From: Erigeron canadensis
Taxonomy: Eukaryota; Streptophyta; Magnoliopsida; Asterales; Asteraceae
Direction: 5' to 3'
NCBI RefSeq assembly: GCF_010389155.1
Contig: NC_057769.1
Location: 1,550,001 to 1,614,000, forward strand
Length of the DNA stretch: 64,000 bases
Position 1 is the stretch's first letter; each line of letters opens with the position of its first letter. Of the stretch, positions 48,253 to 59,339 are shown piece after piece. The notes under the pieces were generated by a model. The model did not search any database, had not been told where the DNA came from, and saw only the letters and a list, made by a program, of their open reading frames with translations. Both the position numbers and the translations under genes were made by a program.

Positions 48253-48258
48253 TATATA
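48253..48258 (+). promoter_or_regulatory. TATA box of SOT copy 6
   Basis: TATATA within AGTATATAAC, 40 bases before the ATG; short leader expected. Confidence 0.5.
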
Positions 48259-48297
48259 ACTTTAAGTAAAGCAAGTGATCAAATAAACCTTCAAATT

Positions 48298-49359
48298 ATG
48301 TCGATGTCGATGTCTATGCCTCCTCATGCTTTCCCTTTTTCTTCTATCACTAAAAATAGTGATGAAGGTAAACAAGAAAGGGCAAATATGACCCTTGTTT
48401 TCGATAGATACAAGGATAGACTCATTACACTTCCAAAGGAAAAAGGTTGGATAACCGAGAATTTATACATGTACCAAGGTTTTTGGCATCAATCCATGCG
48501 TAGAATCTCGGTTGAAACCGTGATGGCGTTACAAGAAACGTTCAAAGCTCATCCAAGCGATGTCTACTTGGCCACGCTACCTAAATCAGGCACGACATGG
48601 CTTAAGGCACTCGTGTTTGCTATAGTGAATAGAAACCGATACAAAAACAATAACTCTTTTTCGGCTCACCCTTTGCTTCACTCTAGCCCCCATGATTGCT
48701 TGCCTTTCATAGAAACCGAAGTTTTTAAAAACACGCCAACATATAATGTTGATTCAGATTCACCGCGTCTCTTTGCTACCCACATACCTTACACTTCATT
48801 ACCCAAATCGATAATTGATTGTGGTTGTAACATTATTTATTTATGTAGAAATCCAAAAGATGTTTTGGTCTCTATGTTTCACTTTGCAAACAAGCTAAGA
48901 GATGAATCATCGTGTAGTCCAATGACATTCAACGATACGTTTGAGCTATTTAGTAAAGGCGTGATGCCAACGGGGCCTTATTGGGACCATGTGAAAGGGT
49001 ACTATAAGGTCAGTTTAGAACACCCGAAAAATGTTCTGTTTTTGACATACGAGGCCTTGAGAAAGGATACCGCGAATAATGTGAAACGACTTGCTGAATT
49101 CTTAGGCTTCCCCTTCACCGAGGAGGAAGAGGCTGAAGATGAGGTGCAAAAAGTTATAGGATTATGTAGTTTTGAACACTTACGTGAAGTTAATAAGAGT
49201 GGGGATTTACGTGAGGGTATTCCTAATGATGCTTTCTTTAGGGAAGGTAAAGTTGGAGATTGGACTAATCATTTTACTAATGAAATGAGCCAAACTATAG
49301 ATTATATCACTGAACAAAAATTTCATGGCTTGAATATATCTACTTTTAGTCGTAATTAA
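48298..49359 (+). CDS. Cytosolic sulfotransferase (SOT copy 6, intact)
   Basis: Intronless, 353 residues, the longest member. It starts with a short Met-Ser repeat (MSMSMSM). A start at the third or fifth Met is possible, but the first ATG lies right after the leader that is also found at 37829. Motifs: LPKSGTTW (94-101, Lys96), His162 in ATHIPY, CRNPKDVLVS (Arg184, Ser192) and REGKVGDW (315-322). The C-terminus is extended beyond the usual GLDISF end (GLNISTFSRN). PAPS-dependent, cytosolic; acceptor unknown. First of three intact plus-strand copies. Its promoter contains two small Mutator-type elements (47183-47566 and 47939-48082). Confidence 0.95.
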   Translation: MSMSMSMPPHAFPFSSITKNSDEGKQERANMTLVFDRYKDRLITLPKEKGWITENLYMYQGFWHQSMRRISVETVMALQETFKAHPSDVYLATLPKSGTTWLKALVFAIVNRNRYKNNNSFSAHPLLHSSPHDCLPFIETEVFKNTPTYNVDSDSPRLFATHIPYTSLPKSIIDCGCNIIYLCRNPKDVLVSMFHFANKLRDESSCSPMTFNDTFELFSKGVMPTGPYWDHVKGYYKVSLEHPKNVLFLTYEALRKDTANNVKRLAEFLGFPFTEEEEAEDEVQKVIGLCSFEHLREVNKSGDLREGIPNDAFFREGKVGDWTNHFTNEMSQTIDYITEQKFHGLNISTFSRN

Positions 49360-50194
49360 TGTCATTAGCATATGCTTAACTGACTAACTTTTATAGCTAA
49401 ATAATAGTTGTTACATTTTCTAATAAAATTATTGTATTTTATTTTAGTTAAAATTATTTTTTTTAGTGTTTTGTATTTAAATAAGACGTTTGCTATTAAT
49501 GATTGTATGAGTAAAAACTAAAAAGAAGGTAGCACAAGACATTGTTTGATATATTCAGTTTTTGACGATATAATTATTATATATGCATAGTTACATGTAC
49601 TTTTGGTGGAAAATTAAGAATTGAAGACGAGTTTGGACCAAAAAAAATTTAGGTACCCAAAAGAAAAAAAAATAAAAATTAACAATCAATTGAAGGAAAA
49701 TTTAAAAATATACAAAGGGAAAGTGTTTGCGCGTTGTGGCGATGAGATAGTGTGATAGTCAAATGCTTTAACCATACGGACTCTGACCTCGGATTTGAAA
49801 ATTCGTCGAAAGTATATCAAATGACATCTATAATGAAAGAGAATGAAAATTTAAGAACATATATGCAATTTTTATAATTTATCGATAACGGTTTTTGTGA
49901 TAAACGATTTTGAATGAATTAGAGAAATAAAATGATTTATGGAGGAGAGAATAAATGTTGAGATTTGAGAAAAGAGAAGAAAATGAGTAGTTGATATTTA
50001 AGAGTATTATAGGTATATTATGTAGAAATGTTTAAATTAGTAAAAAGTTTTATAAAAAAGTATAGATAGATAAAAAGAACTTAAAAGTCCATGAAATTTT
50101 TTAAATACTCATAACAAAATTTTAATCTTTATGGCCTTATCTCAAACCCCCAAAAAATAGCAGCTCAAATAAAATGTGAGGGTTCATTTCGTTG
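49360..50194. other. 3' flank of SOT copy 6, nothing else recognised
   Basis: AT-rich, no gene or repeat recognised before the hAT element. Confidence 0.4.
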
Positions 50195-50202
50195 TGTGCG
50201 TG

Positions 50203-51035
50203 TAGAGGTGCACGGAAAAACCGGTTAACCGAACCGATTCGAAAATTAACCTATAACCGTAACCAGTTAGTAATCGATATCATACTAATCGATTATAGGT
50301 TTTTAAAAACCGCCAGTTATTAGTCGATTAGGACTTTCGAAATCAATAACCAATTAATAATCGGTTAACCACAAACCGATTAATTTTTTGGGATTAAACC
50401 GGTTAACCGGTTATGGGGTACACAAATTATATTTATTTTATAATATATACTTCATATTTAGACTTACCTCCCAGGCTCCCAGTCCCACCGATCGATCAGT
50501 ATACTTACCTCCGATTAATGTTGGCTTTAAACTGTTCCTGTTTTCTGTTCTGTTCAGTTCAGTTCTGTTCTGTTTCGGTTTCTGTTTAATTTTCTGGTTC
50601 TGCTTAATGTTGTGGTTCTGTTTGTGTTCTGTTCTGTTTGGTTTTGTTCTGTTCTGTTTGTGTTCCTGTTTCGGTTTCTGTTCTGTTTTCTAGTTCTGTT
50701 ATGTTAGTTTCTGGTTCTGTTTTGCTTAATTAGTTTTGGAATATGCTAGTTTTATGTGTGGTTGATGCTTAAATATGCAGGTTTAACATAGCCAAAAGCT
50801 ACTGCAAGTTTCTGTTTGTTCAAGAATATCGGTTAATTGGAATAGGTTAACCATTTCGGTTAACCGGTTTTTATAAACCGAAATCGGTTCCATCAGTTTG
50901 ATATTTTTCATGGATTAACCGGTTATTAACCGGTACTGGTTAACCGGAACCGGTTAATTTAAAAAAAAAAAAAAAAACCGAATACGGTTATTAAATTAAA
51001 TAACTGAAACCGGTTAACTAGTTTTGACACCTCTA
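50203..51035. mobile_element. hAT-type non-autonomous element rich in CCGGTTAACCGG motifs
   Basis: Ends TAGAGGTGCAC and its counterpart TGACACCTCTA are hAT-like. They are flanked by TGTGCGTG (50195-50202) and TGTGCCTG (51036-51043), an 8 bp duplication with one mismatch. 833 bases. AACCGGTTAACC-type palindromic motifs crowd both ends (50218-50412 and 50830-51020). The centre holds a TTCTG-rich low-complexity run (50535-50720). The open frame at 50388-50693 is a by-product of that run. Confidence 0.85.
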
Positions 51036-51043
51036 TGTGCCTG

Positions 51044-54000
51044 AACGCTGCCCAAAAACAAAAAAATATGGGCCTTGGTATTGCTTTCGGGCTTTCGCCT
51101 AGAACTCCCTTAAATGGGCTATTTCGGCTTCTGGGCTTGGCAAAAGTGACCCAATTCCCAATCCTCCCATAAATTAAATAAATTATGTGGCATTCTTGTT
51201 TGTTACAGGCTTACAGCCGACAAAAGAAAAACATATAGTGATTGAATAACAAAATGAGAGTAGTGGTAGCTGGTAGTGGCACTAGTGGGCTACTGGGCTA
51301 TAGTGGCTAGTGGCTTTAATTGGCGGGTCATATTTATCATCCAATTTGACCAACAACAATAGATGGAAATTATTAATTTTCTAACTAAATAGTTGAAATA
51401 ATTATGTCTGAAAAAATCAGAGGACAAGATTAGAAAAAAAATTAATTTTTAGGTTAATATTTAAAAAAAAATATATCATTTTTCATATTGAAATGGAGAA
51501 GTGGTTGTGTGGGGTGGGCTCGGTCAAAAAGTCAACTAAAACTAAATATCTCCGTTTACTTGAAATCTTGAATACTCTATTAGCTTAAGCCATTACTTTA
51601 TTTGTCTTAACATTAAACTCCTAAAAAGCTCCATTATATTACTGAGTATATACTTATCTAAGAGAATATATGTTACAAATAGTAATTTGTTCATGTGGCA
51701 AGTTACTATTCGTCCATTATTACTATTCGAATTTTGTTACATTGTATTATGTTCAAGTTTTATATTATAGGTTGATTTTTGGCTTTCTGTGTATTTTTTT
51801 TCTTTTTGGGTTTTCAAATAATATAATGAAATCTTTTTTTGTGGTATTACCTTTGATATAATCAACTTTGTAACAAACTTATCCATGACTAAATGATTAT
51901 TATTCAGGTGATTAAAAATAAACGCAGATATAATTTAATGACACAACCGTTTCAACATAACAATTGTATCTTCACAATGCGGGGCCAAAGTTTACTATAA
52001 GCACTCAAACCACCCAATGGACCTACAAAGTTATTTATGCAACTAAATAACTAAAAATACAAATAAGAATCAAAATATATACAAAAGTATAAGCTAGCAA
52101 ATAACCTTGCTAAACATAAAATATGTATTATTTAGTTAACATCATTTACGTGGGTGAATGCATGTAATTCAAAGGCTGTGATCAGAGGCGGAGGGAGTGG
52201 GGTGACCGAGGGGTGCTTGGTCACCACCAATTGGCCCAATAAGCTCTGTCTTTTAATAGCCCAAAACCAAAGACGAATTGTTATATACATATGGGTCTCT
52301 CCCAATTACTAACCGTCCAATATTTATGTAGTAAATATAAATATCTATTACTCGTATTAAACAATCTTATCTCTAATAGAAAGGTAAAGTAAAAAAAGGG
52401 TAAAAGTGAATAACGGCGATTGAGCAATTCGGCCTCCGTTCGATTGTTCAATTCAATTCTTAATTCCAAATAATTCACCACAATTTGAAAGTAAGTGATA
52501 ACACACAACACAAGACAAGAATGTGCAAGCTGCTTGAGTTGAATCAGCCTCTCTTACTCACGATGAAAGCTAAGAGCTATACCTGGAGTCGAGCTAACTG
52601 CATAAGAAGAGGGGAGCCATTCGCCCTAATTGAATAAAAACTATCTTGAATAAAAGAAGGGAACCTTATTCGTGGACTGATGAGTGATTGCGACCGTTTA
52701 CAAGAATGAATACCGAATTTCCAATGATATCATCTTACATTCTAGTATTTTACTCTGTCTATTTGTTAAAATTATCTTGAAATTTGGTAAATTAACCTCC
52801 TGATGCAATGATGCTTGATGACTTGATCATGTTTTTCTTGTATTTGCATTACTTGTATTATTCATTTATTTAATTGAGTTTATTTTTAATACAGTATAAC
52901 ATTAATATTTGGGACACACACCGAATTAGGATCACATATTACTAGCAATACATAAAAACAAATAGTTTTAAAAGCTCTATAGATAATAGATTATTCAAGT
53001 TAGTTACAGTCTCACGACTTAGCAACATTTTTGGTTATTATTAGTATTCTTATTGACTTTTTATTTAGTTATTTTTAAGAGTTCTTGATTATTCTTGTTA
53101 ATTAGTGCTTTACAATAATGATTTCAGGTTAAATCATGATGCAAAAAAGAACTATCGATTTTTTTTTTCCAAATGAAAACAAGACGTTGTTCATGAAAAC
53201 CAATCCGAACTCGTACCTCAAACAAGAACCCGAACCCTAACCTCCACCCAATGTTGAAAACCTTATGGAAGAATCTTCTATAGCTCAACCTAAAACAAGC
53301 ATTCATAATTAGGCAATGAAGTAAAGAAGTAGCTGATGAATTTTGAAGATTGATTTTGATAATTGGGAACCATTTTTGTTAGTTTGAAGGATTCTGAATT
53401 GACAAAACCACTTTTATTAGTTTACTTTTGTTAGTTTGATAGTTTACTTTTGTTAGTTTGATATCTAATGTGGTAAACTTATGTAGCTTGTCATATATCT
53501 AAGTGTTATTTTGGAAGAATTGTGATGGTATATATTTTGTAATGCATATTTTTCATTAGTCATTTATAAAAAATTTTGGTTCAATTCAAATTCCTGGCTC
53601 TGCTTGTGATTGGTTAATTCAACTAATTGTGTGTTTATATTTTGGTTAAAATCAAAGAAGTCACAATAAAAGCTTATGAATTGTTAATTAAGATTTGTTA
53701 ATAAAAGTCACAATAAATGATAAAATCATTATTAACCATAATATTAATATAAATCATTTTTGCGGGTATCGGCTGGGTCTACTGCTATCATATCTCATTG
53801 TAAATGCTCGTGGGGTACGTGATTGGGGAGGAAATTTGCTAGATCTACGTCATGGTTTTGAACCCAATCCAGTTGCACATGGTGATATTCTAACAACATT
53901 TATCCGTATTCCATAGAGTTAATACGTGTAAACAACTTTATACGAATTGTTAAAATATATATCCAATTCTAATCTTGTATATAATATGTAATAAACTTTC

Positions 54001-54568
54001 AAAATTAGCTTATGCTTTTATTTGACAATCATACAATATGTCATTTGTAAGTTTTTAATTGTTCAGATATATAAAACGCATCAAATTTAAAATTTCATTA
54101 CATACAACGCACATAATAAATTTGATACACATTATGACAATTCGTTTTAAGTTACTTTATTTATAAGCCATAGATAGTCCTTTGAGAATAGTTAATTGCA
54201 TTGAAAGGACCATTAGGTCAGGTTTCTTTTCCGATCTAAACTTTTTACTAGATCATAAATCTTTCATTTATCCTCCATTGATTCTCTTGACATATTGAAT
54301 GAAATGGCATTACAAGCAGTTTTAGTTACAATGGAACATTTGAAAATTATAAATTCTTATGAATTAGATATTCTACAGATTATTATTTCATATATTTATT
54401 AAAATAATCAAAATTAGAGTTGGTTGAGTAGTCAATTACTTCAATTCTAACACCTAAAAATAATATCAAACAATAAATAGAGAAAGTGATATTAATACAT
54501 TTTATATATAAATTTATTATAGTTGTATAATATTAACTTATTATCAAAAATAATGATACCAAACATTA
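51044..54568. other. Intergenic DNA, no gene supported
   Basis: AT-rich, no family recognised. A hAT-like left terminus (CAGAGGCGGAGG at 52183) has no matching right end. A frame at 53695-53916 has a non-AT-rich stretch (ARGVRDWGGNLLDLRHG) that looks exon-derived but was not identified. Confidence 0.4.
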
Positions 54569-54576
54569 CCTATAGC

Positions 54577-55147
54577 TAGGACAGTAAAAATATTCGTATC
54601 CGATGGGTAACCTGATACCCGCATCCGATTTGATCGAGGAATCCCCGAGTTGACCAGGGATGGGGACGAGTATGGGGATGTAAATCTAATCCCCGATTGG
54701 GATGGGGACGGGGATGAGAAACCGTAAATCCCCAATCCCCATACCCGAATCCTAAAAATACTATATAAGTTTATTAGAATCACTTTAAGTTCTTATTTTA
54801 ATTCTAAAATCAATTTCAAGAATAAAGCTTTTATTTAATACTTTTTATGTGTTATACTTTATTAATGATTTACTTAACATATATATTAGTTTATACAGAT
54901 AAAGAAAATGTCGAAATACACATTCTCCTACATACACTCTATATCTTTAATTAAGATAATTCATGTTCATTCAAAATAGGTATCCCCAATACCCGACAGG
55001 GATCCCTGATACCCAATGAGGACAGGTATGGGGATGTAATTTCATTCCCCGACGGAGATGGGGACGGGGATGAGAATTACAAATGAAAATCGGGTACAGG
55101 GATGAGGATTGAGATCCCCGACAATCCCCGCCCCCTTGCCATCTCTA
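54577..55147. mobile_element. hAT-type non-autonomous element with GGGGATGGGGACGGGG-type motifs
   Basis: 571 bases from TAGGACAGTAAAA to CCTTGCCATCTCTA (reverse complement TAGAGATGGCAAGG), flanked by an exact 8 bp duplication CCTATAGC (54569-54576 and 55148-55155). Both ends carry repeated GGGATGGGGACGGGGATGAG-like text and its complement. It ends about 500 bases before the SOT at 55650. Confidence 0.85.
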
Positions 55148-55565
55148 CCTATAGCTCCAATAAATAAAGGCATCTCAACATCATTAACAAATGATAACTA
55201 CCACCATTTCCTTTAACTTGTTCAAAAAATACGATAATAAACGTGCATCACGCATGATAAAAATATCTCGGGGTGAAGAATTGGTAGTCTAACTTCAATT
55301 TTTGGTACTCAAATATTTTGAAACTTTTTGCAATTTTTGCAATTCAAACCACGAGATGTACGTATATAAGATCGTGATCATAATTTGATATGATGCTGGA
55401 TGATTTCGTGTTTGTAATCATAATTGTGCTTATTTGTATACTTTCTGGCATTTAGTGTTTCACTAGAGGGCTTTTGTAAATACATATATATTTGTGTCCG
55501 TCCAATTAACTAAACCTTCATAAATGTGCTTTATTTAAGGCCAATCCTACTAACCTTCCTCCTTC

Positions 55566-55573
55566 TATATATA
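55566..55573 (+). promoter_or_regulatory. TATA box of SOT copy 7
   Basis: TATATATA, 77 bases before the ATG at 55650. Confidence 0.6.
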
Positions 55574-55649
55574 GAGAAAAAGATGTGATAACCTAAACCA
55601 CGATATACCCGATCGATTCCATGATTGTATAAATCACATTATATTCCGA

Positions 55650-56675
55650 ATGTCAATCCCTACAACTTCACATGCTTTCCCTGATCTTTCATTTGTAACC
55701 GAAGACGATCCTAAAGTAGAAAGAGCGAATTTGTCCCTTATTCTCGATAGATACAAGGATAGGTTCAAGGATTTGCCCAAGGTGGAAAAAGGTTGGCTAT
55801 CAAAAAGTATGAACTTGTATCAAGGCCATTGGTACTCATCGTCGGGCGTAATCTCAATTGGAACGGTTTTGGCTTCACAAGATGCTTTCCAAGCTCATCC
55901 TAGTGATCTCTACTTGGCTACACCACCAAAATGTGGCACAACATGGCTCAAGGCCCTCGTGTTTGCTATAGTGAATCGAACCAAGTACAAAAATAACTCT
56001 AATCCTTTACTCGTCTCTAATCCACATGATTGTTTGCCTTTTATTGAAAATGAAATATTAAGAAACAAGCCTACTTATAATGTTGATTCTCAACCTCGTC
56101 TCTTTGCCACGCATATGTCTTATCTTGCATTGCCTCAGTCAGTTCTTGATTCCGGGTGTAGCCTAGTTTATATGTGTAGAAACCCCAAAGATGTTTTGGT
56201 TTCTACATTTCACTTTGTAAACAAAGTTAGAGACAAATCTCTTGGTGTAATGACAATCGAAGAAGCGTTTGAGTTGTTTAGTAAAGGTTTCACGCCATGC
56301 GGTCCTTTTTGGGATCATGTGAAAGAATACTATAAGGCTAGTTTAGACCACCCGGAAAAGATTTTATTTTTAACATACGAAAACTTGCAAAAGGACACCA
56401 TAAGTAATGTAAAACGTATTGCCGAGTTCTTGGGTTATCCGTTCACAAAAGAGGAAGAAGTCGAAGGTGTGGTGGAAGAGATTGTGAGTCTATGCAGTTT
56501 CGAGAATTTAAGGGAGCATAACCAGCAGGGGATTAAACGTGACGGTTTGCCAAATGATGCCTTTTTTAGAAAGGGGAAAGTTGGAGATTGGAGCAACTAT
56601 CTCACAAATGATATGAGCCAGATTTTAGACCAAATTACCGAAGAAAAATTTCTAGGTTTGGACATCTCGTTTTAA
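55650..56675 (+). CDS. Cytosolic sulfotransferase (SOT copy 7, intact)
   Basis: Intronless, 341 residues. Motifs: PPKCGTTW (92-99, Lys94), His155 in ATHMSY, CRNPKDVLVS (Arg177, Ser185) and RKGKVGDW (307-314). It is the most diverged intact copy near the acceptor site. The loop starts with Pro in place of the usual Leu, the post-His segment is MSYLALP where the others have (I/T)PYTSLP, and QGFW has become QGHW. A different acceptor from its neighbours is therefore plausible, but this is inference. PAPS-dependent cytosolic enzyme. Lies between a hAT element and a tRNA gene, in the same orientation as SOT copies 6 and 8. Confidence 0.95.
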   Translation: MSIPTTSHAFPDLSFVTEDDPKVERANLSLILDRYKDRFKDLPKVEKGWLSKSMNLYQGHWYSSSGVISIGTVLASQDAFQAHPSDLYLATPPKCGTTWLKALVFAIVNRTKYKNNSNPLLVSNPHDCLPFIENEILRNKPTYNVDSQPRLFATHMSYLALPQSVLDSGCSLVYMCRNPKDVLVSTFHFVNKVRDKSLGVMTIEEAFELFSKGFTPCGPFWDHVKEYYKASLDHPEKILFLTYENLQKDTISNVKRIAEFLGYPFTKEEEVEGVVEEIVSLCSFENLREHNQQGIKRDGLPNDAFFRKGKVGDWSNYLTNDMSQILDQITEEKFLGLDISF

Positions 56676-57532
56676 GTAGGTGTGTGTCCATTCTTGCATC
56701 TCGTTTCAACCATTAATTTATACTAAGCAGTTTATACTATTCAAGAGTCCACCTACATATATATATTTTTCTAGCTCCATAATTAAAAAATATAAAATGA
56801 AAGAATGGTTGTATTGAATAATTGTGCTACTTTTGTTTTTTAATGTGAAATATGGTTGTATTTAATAAATTTATTAATGATTTGTACTACTTTTGTTTGT
56901 TATAGGTAGTTAATTGTTTGACGTAGCAACAAATATTTTGATTTGTAAGAAGAAGTTTAATATCATTTGCAGGATTGGGTCTACAAGTAATTAAGTTTAC
57001 AATTCTACTATTGATTCGACTTTTGTACTGCACGATCCTACATGTTCATTAAATATTAATCCTATGGCAGATACGCCTTAAATACTTTATGTAACATTTT
57101 TGGTGTCTTTCGATCATTCTTCGAAAGTCTTTCAATTTAATACAATTGCTGTTCCAAAAAACTTTTTATCCTCCGTAATCTTAATCATAATTAGCTTCAA
57201 TGATTGTACAATCATGATCGCGATTTTAACAAAACTTGATAAGCAGTGTATAATATTTCCCATGACAATAATATAAATATGCTTTTTGGTAATACTTGTC
57301 ATATACCCGCAATTGCATTGTTTTCAATCTTTATCCATCGAAGTTCGAAATGAAACTTTATTTGGGCCTTGGATTTCACAAATGATTCCGGCCCATTTCT
57401 AGTGGGCTAGACTAATAAAAGAAGTTAAATAACTGAGAAAAAGAGAGGTCAGAAGAGCTACTAATTTCGTCTGGAGATAAGATAATTGTGTGGGACCAGC
57501 CTCAAAAGTGAGCGCAATATTCATCATGGCTT
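56676..57532. other. Intergenic DNA, nothing recognised
   Basis: AT-rich 3' flank of SOT copy 7 leading to the tRNA gene. No coding or repeat signal seen. Confidence 0.4.
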
Positions 57533-57603
57533 TGCACCAGCCGGGAATCGAACCCGGGTCTGTACCGTGGCAGGGTACTATTCTACCACTAGACCACTGG
57601 TGC
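57533..57603 (-). tRNA. tRNA-Gly (GCC)
   Basis: Minus strand, 71 bases including the discriminator base. The acceptor stem GCACCAG/CTGGTGC pairs fully. The anticodon loop CTGCCAC has GCC at 57569-57571, and the T arm contains GGGTTCGATTCCC. The D-loop text TGGTCTAGTGGTAGAAT gives a good box A. No intron. It looks functional. Confidence 0.96.
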
Positions 57604-58322
57604 TCCTTGTTGTTTCTGCACTGTTAAACTAATATTAATACGGATTATGTTCCCAATTGGTTCAACAATCTAACCAATTAAATCAAAACCATCCATATAG
57701 AGGTACAAATACATACATATAATATATAATATATATATATACCGATTAGCCATGGTCTCCCCGAAAACCATTACATGCAAGAAATTCTAAAATCGCAAAA
57801 TGAAACTTATACGTATTATATGCAACCATTTGAAAAGCTTTGAACAAGGAAGCATAAACACAAAGCTCGAACACATATAAGAAGTAAGACATTTAGCGTA
57901 TAAATACAAAAAGTGTTTATATCAATATGATATGCATAAGAATTATCTCACTTGAATGTTAAAGAACAATTCTAATGATCTTTATGACTTCCCCTCTAAT
58001 GAAAGTTGCAGAAATCATCTCAACGAAGTACTGAAAACGATTGGAAATGAGAGGAGTCGTATTTGTTGATTAGTCAACTTCTAACACCTAAAAATAGGAT
58101 CAAACAATTAATAAAGAACATCATTAACAAATGATAATTTTATTACCAAGTTGTTTAACTTGTTCAAAAGATACGATAGATACTACTTAGAGAAATCGTG
58201 CACCAAATTAACCAACCATCAATTTAATATAGAATAGAAATTGTATATATGTATATAGAGACACTTGAGAATATGAAAATTGAGTACAGACATTTTCTGT
58301 TCTATTCAGACACTCCTTCAAT
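57604..58322. promoter_or_regulatory. Upstream region of SOT copy 8
   Basis: AT-rich; a TA run at about 57719-57740. A TATA-like TATATAT at 58244-58250 lies about 75 bases before the ATG. No other features recognised. Confidence 0.45.
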
Positions 58323-59339
58323 ATGTCTGTCCAAGTAGCTAAACCAAGTTTCGAAGATGATGATGGTGAAGAGGCGAACCTATCCCTTCTCTTTGATAAA
58401 TACAAGGATACGTTCACAACGTTTCCAAAGGAGAAAGGTTGGATGACTAAAGACGTATACATGTATCAAGGCTTTTGGCACCAGTCAAAGAATGTAGTCT
58501 CGGTTGAAACTGTGATGGCTACTCAAGAAACTTTCCAAGCTCGGTCGACGGATATATACTTGGCCACACTCCCAAAATCCGGCACGACATGGATTAAAGC
58601 CCTTGTGTTTGCTATAGTGAACCGAGATCGCTACAAAACCAAGCCTCTTTCAAGTCATCCTTTACAAAACTCTAACCCCCATAATTGTGTGCCTTTCGTC
58701 GAGTGTGAAGTTTTGAGAAATAGTCCTAGCTATGTTATTGATGAACATTCACCGCGTCTCTTTGCTACTCATATTCCGTATACTTCATTGCCTCAATCTA
58801 TTCATGAATCCGGTTGTCGTTTAGTTTACATGTCTAGAAATCCTAAAGATGTGTTAGTATCCTTGTTTCACTTTGCAAATAAGGTGAGACGTGATCCACT
58901 GACAATAGAGGAAGGGTTTGAAATGTTTAAGAAAGGTGTCATACCAAATGGACCTTATTGGGATCATGTAAAGGGGTACTACAAGGCCAGTATAGAACAA
59001 CCGACACGAATCATGTTTTTAACATATGAGGACATGAAATCAGACACTACGGAAAATGTAAAGCGTTTGGCAAAGTTTTTGGGATACCCTTTCACGGAGG
59101 AAGAAAAGGCGAACGGTGCGTTGGAAGAGATTGTGAGCCTATGCAGTTTTGAAAACTTAAGTGAGGTTAATAAGGTTGGTACCTTAAGTATAGGCATACC
59201 CAATCATGCTTTCTTTAGGGAAGGAAGAATTGGAGATTGGAGGAACCATCTCACAACCGAAATGAGTCAGAATTTGGATCAAATTACAAAAGAAAAGTTT
59301 CGTGGCTTGGATATCCTTATAAGTGGTACATGTTCGTGA
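58323..59339 (+). CDS. Cytosolic sulfotransferase (SOT copy 8, intact)
   Basis: Intronless, 338 residues. Motifs: LPKSGTTW (83-90, Lys85), His150 in ATHIPY, SRNPKDVLVS (Arg172, Ser180) and REGRIGDW (299-306). Odd points: the conserved Cys of CRNPKD is Ser (171), and the C-terminus is changed from GLDISF to GLDILISGTCS. The N-terminus is short and acidic (FEDDDGEE). All residues expected for PAPS binding and catalysis are present, so it should be active; acceptor unknown. Last SOT of the cluster. Confidence 0.95.
   Translation: MSVQVAKPSFEDDDGEEANLSLLFDKYKDTFTTFPKEKGWMTKDVYMYQGFWHQSKNVVSVETVMATQETFQARSTDIYLATLPKSGTTWIKALVFAIVNRDRYKTKPLSSHPLQNSNPHNCVPFVECEVLRNSPSYVIDEHSPRLFATHIPYTSLPQSIHESGCRLVYMSRNPKDVLVSLFHFANKVRRDPLTIEEGFEMFKKGVIPNGPYWDHVKGYYKASIEQPTRIMFLTYEDMKSDTTENVKRLAKFLGYPFTEEEKANGALEEIVSLCSFENLSEVNKVGTLSIGIPNHAFFREGRIGDWRNHLTTEMSQNLDQITKEKFRGLDILISGTCS

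Noticed and set aside
50388..50693. 101-codon open frame rich in Phe, Leu, Cys and Ser
   Set aside because: It is a translation of the TTCTG low-complexity run inside the hAT element.
52183..52300. CAGAGGCGGAGGGAGTGGGG, hAT-like left end
   Set aside because: No right terminus or repeat of the preceding GCTGTGAT was found.
52530..52740. Stretch of less AT-rich DNA that looked like an organelle insertion
   Set aside because: No organelle gene could be recognised; only a search against organelle genomes could decide.
53695..53916. 73-codon frame with a GC-balanced stretch (ARGVRDWGGNLLDLRHG)
   Set aside because: Looks exon-derived but I recognise no family, there are no supporting splice partners, and the left half is AT-rich noise.
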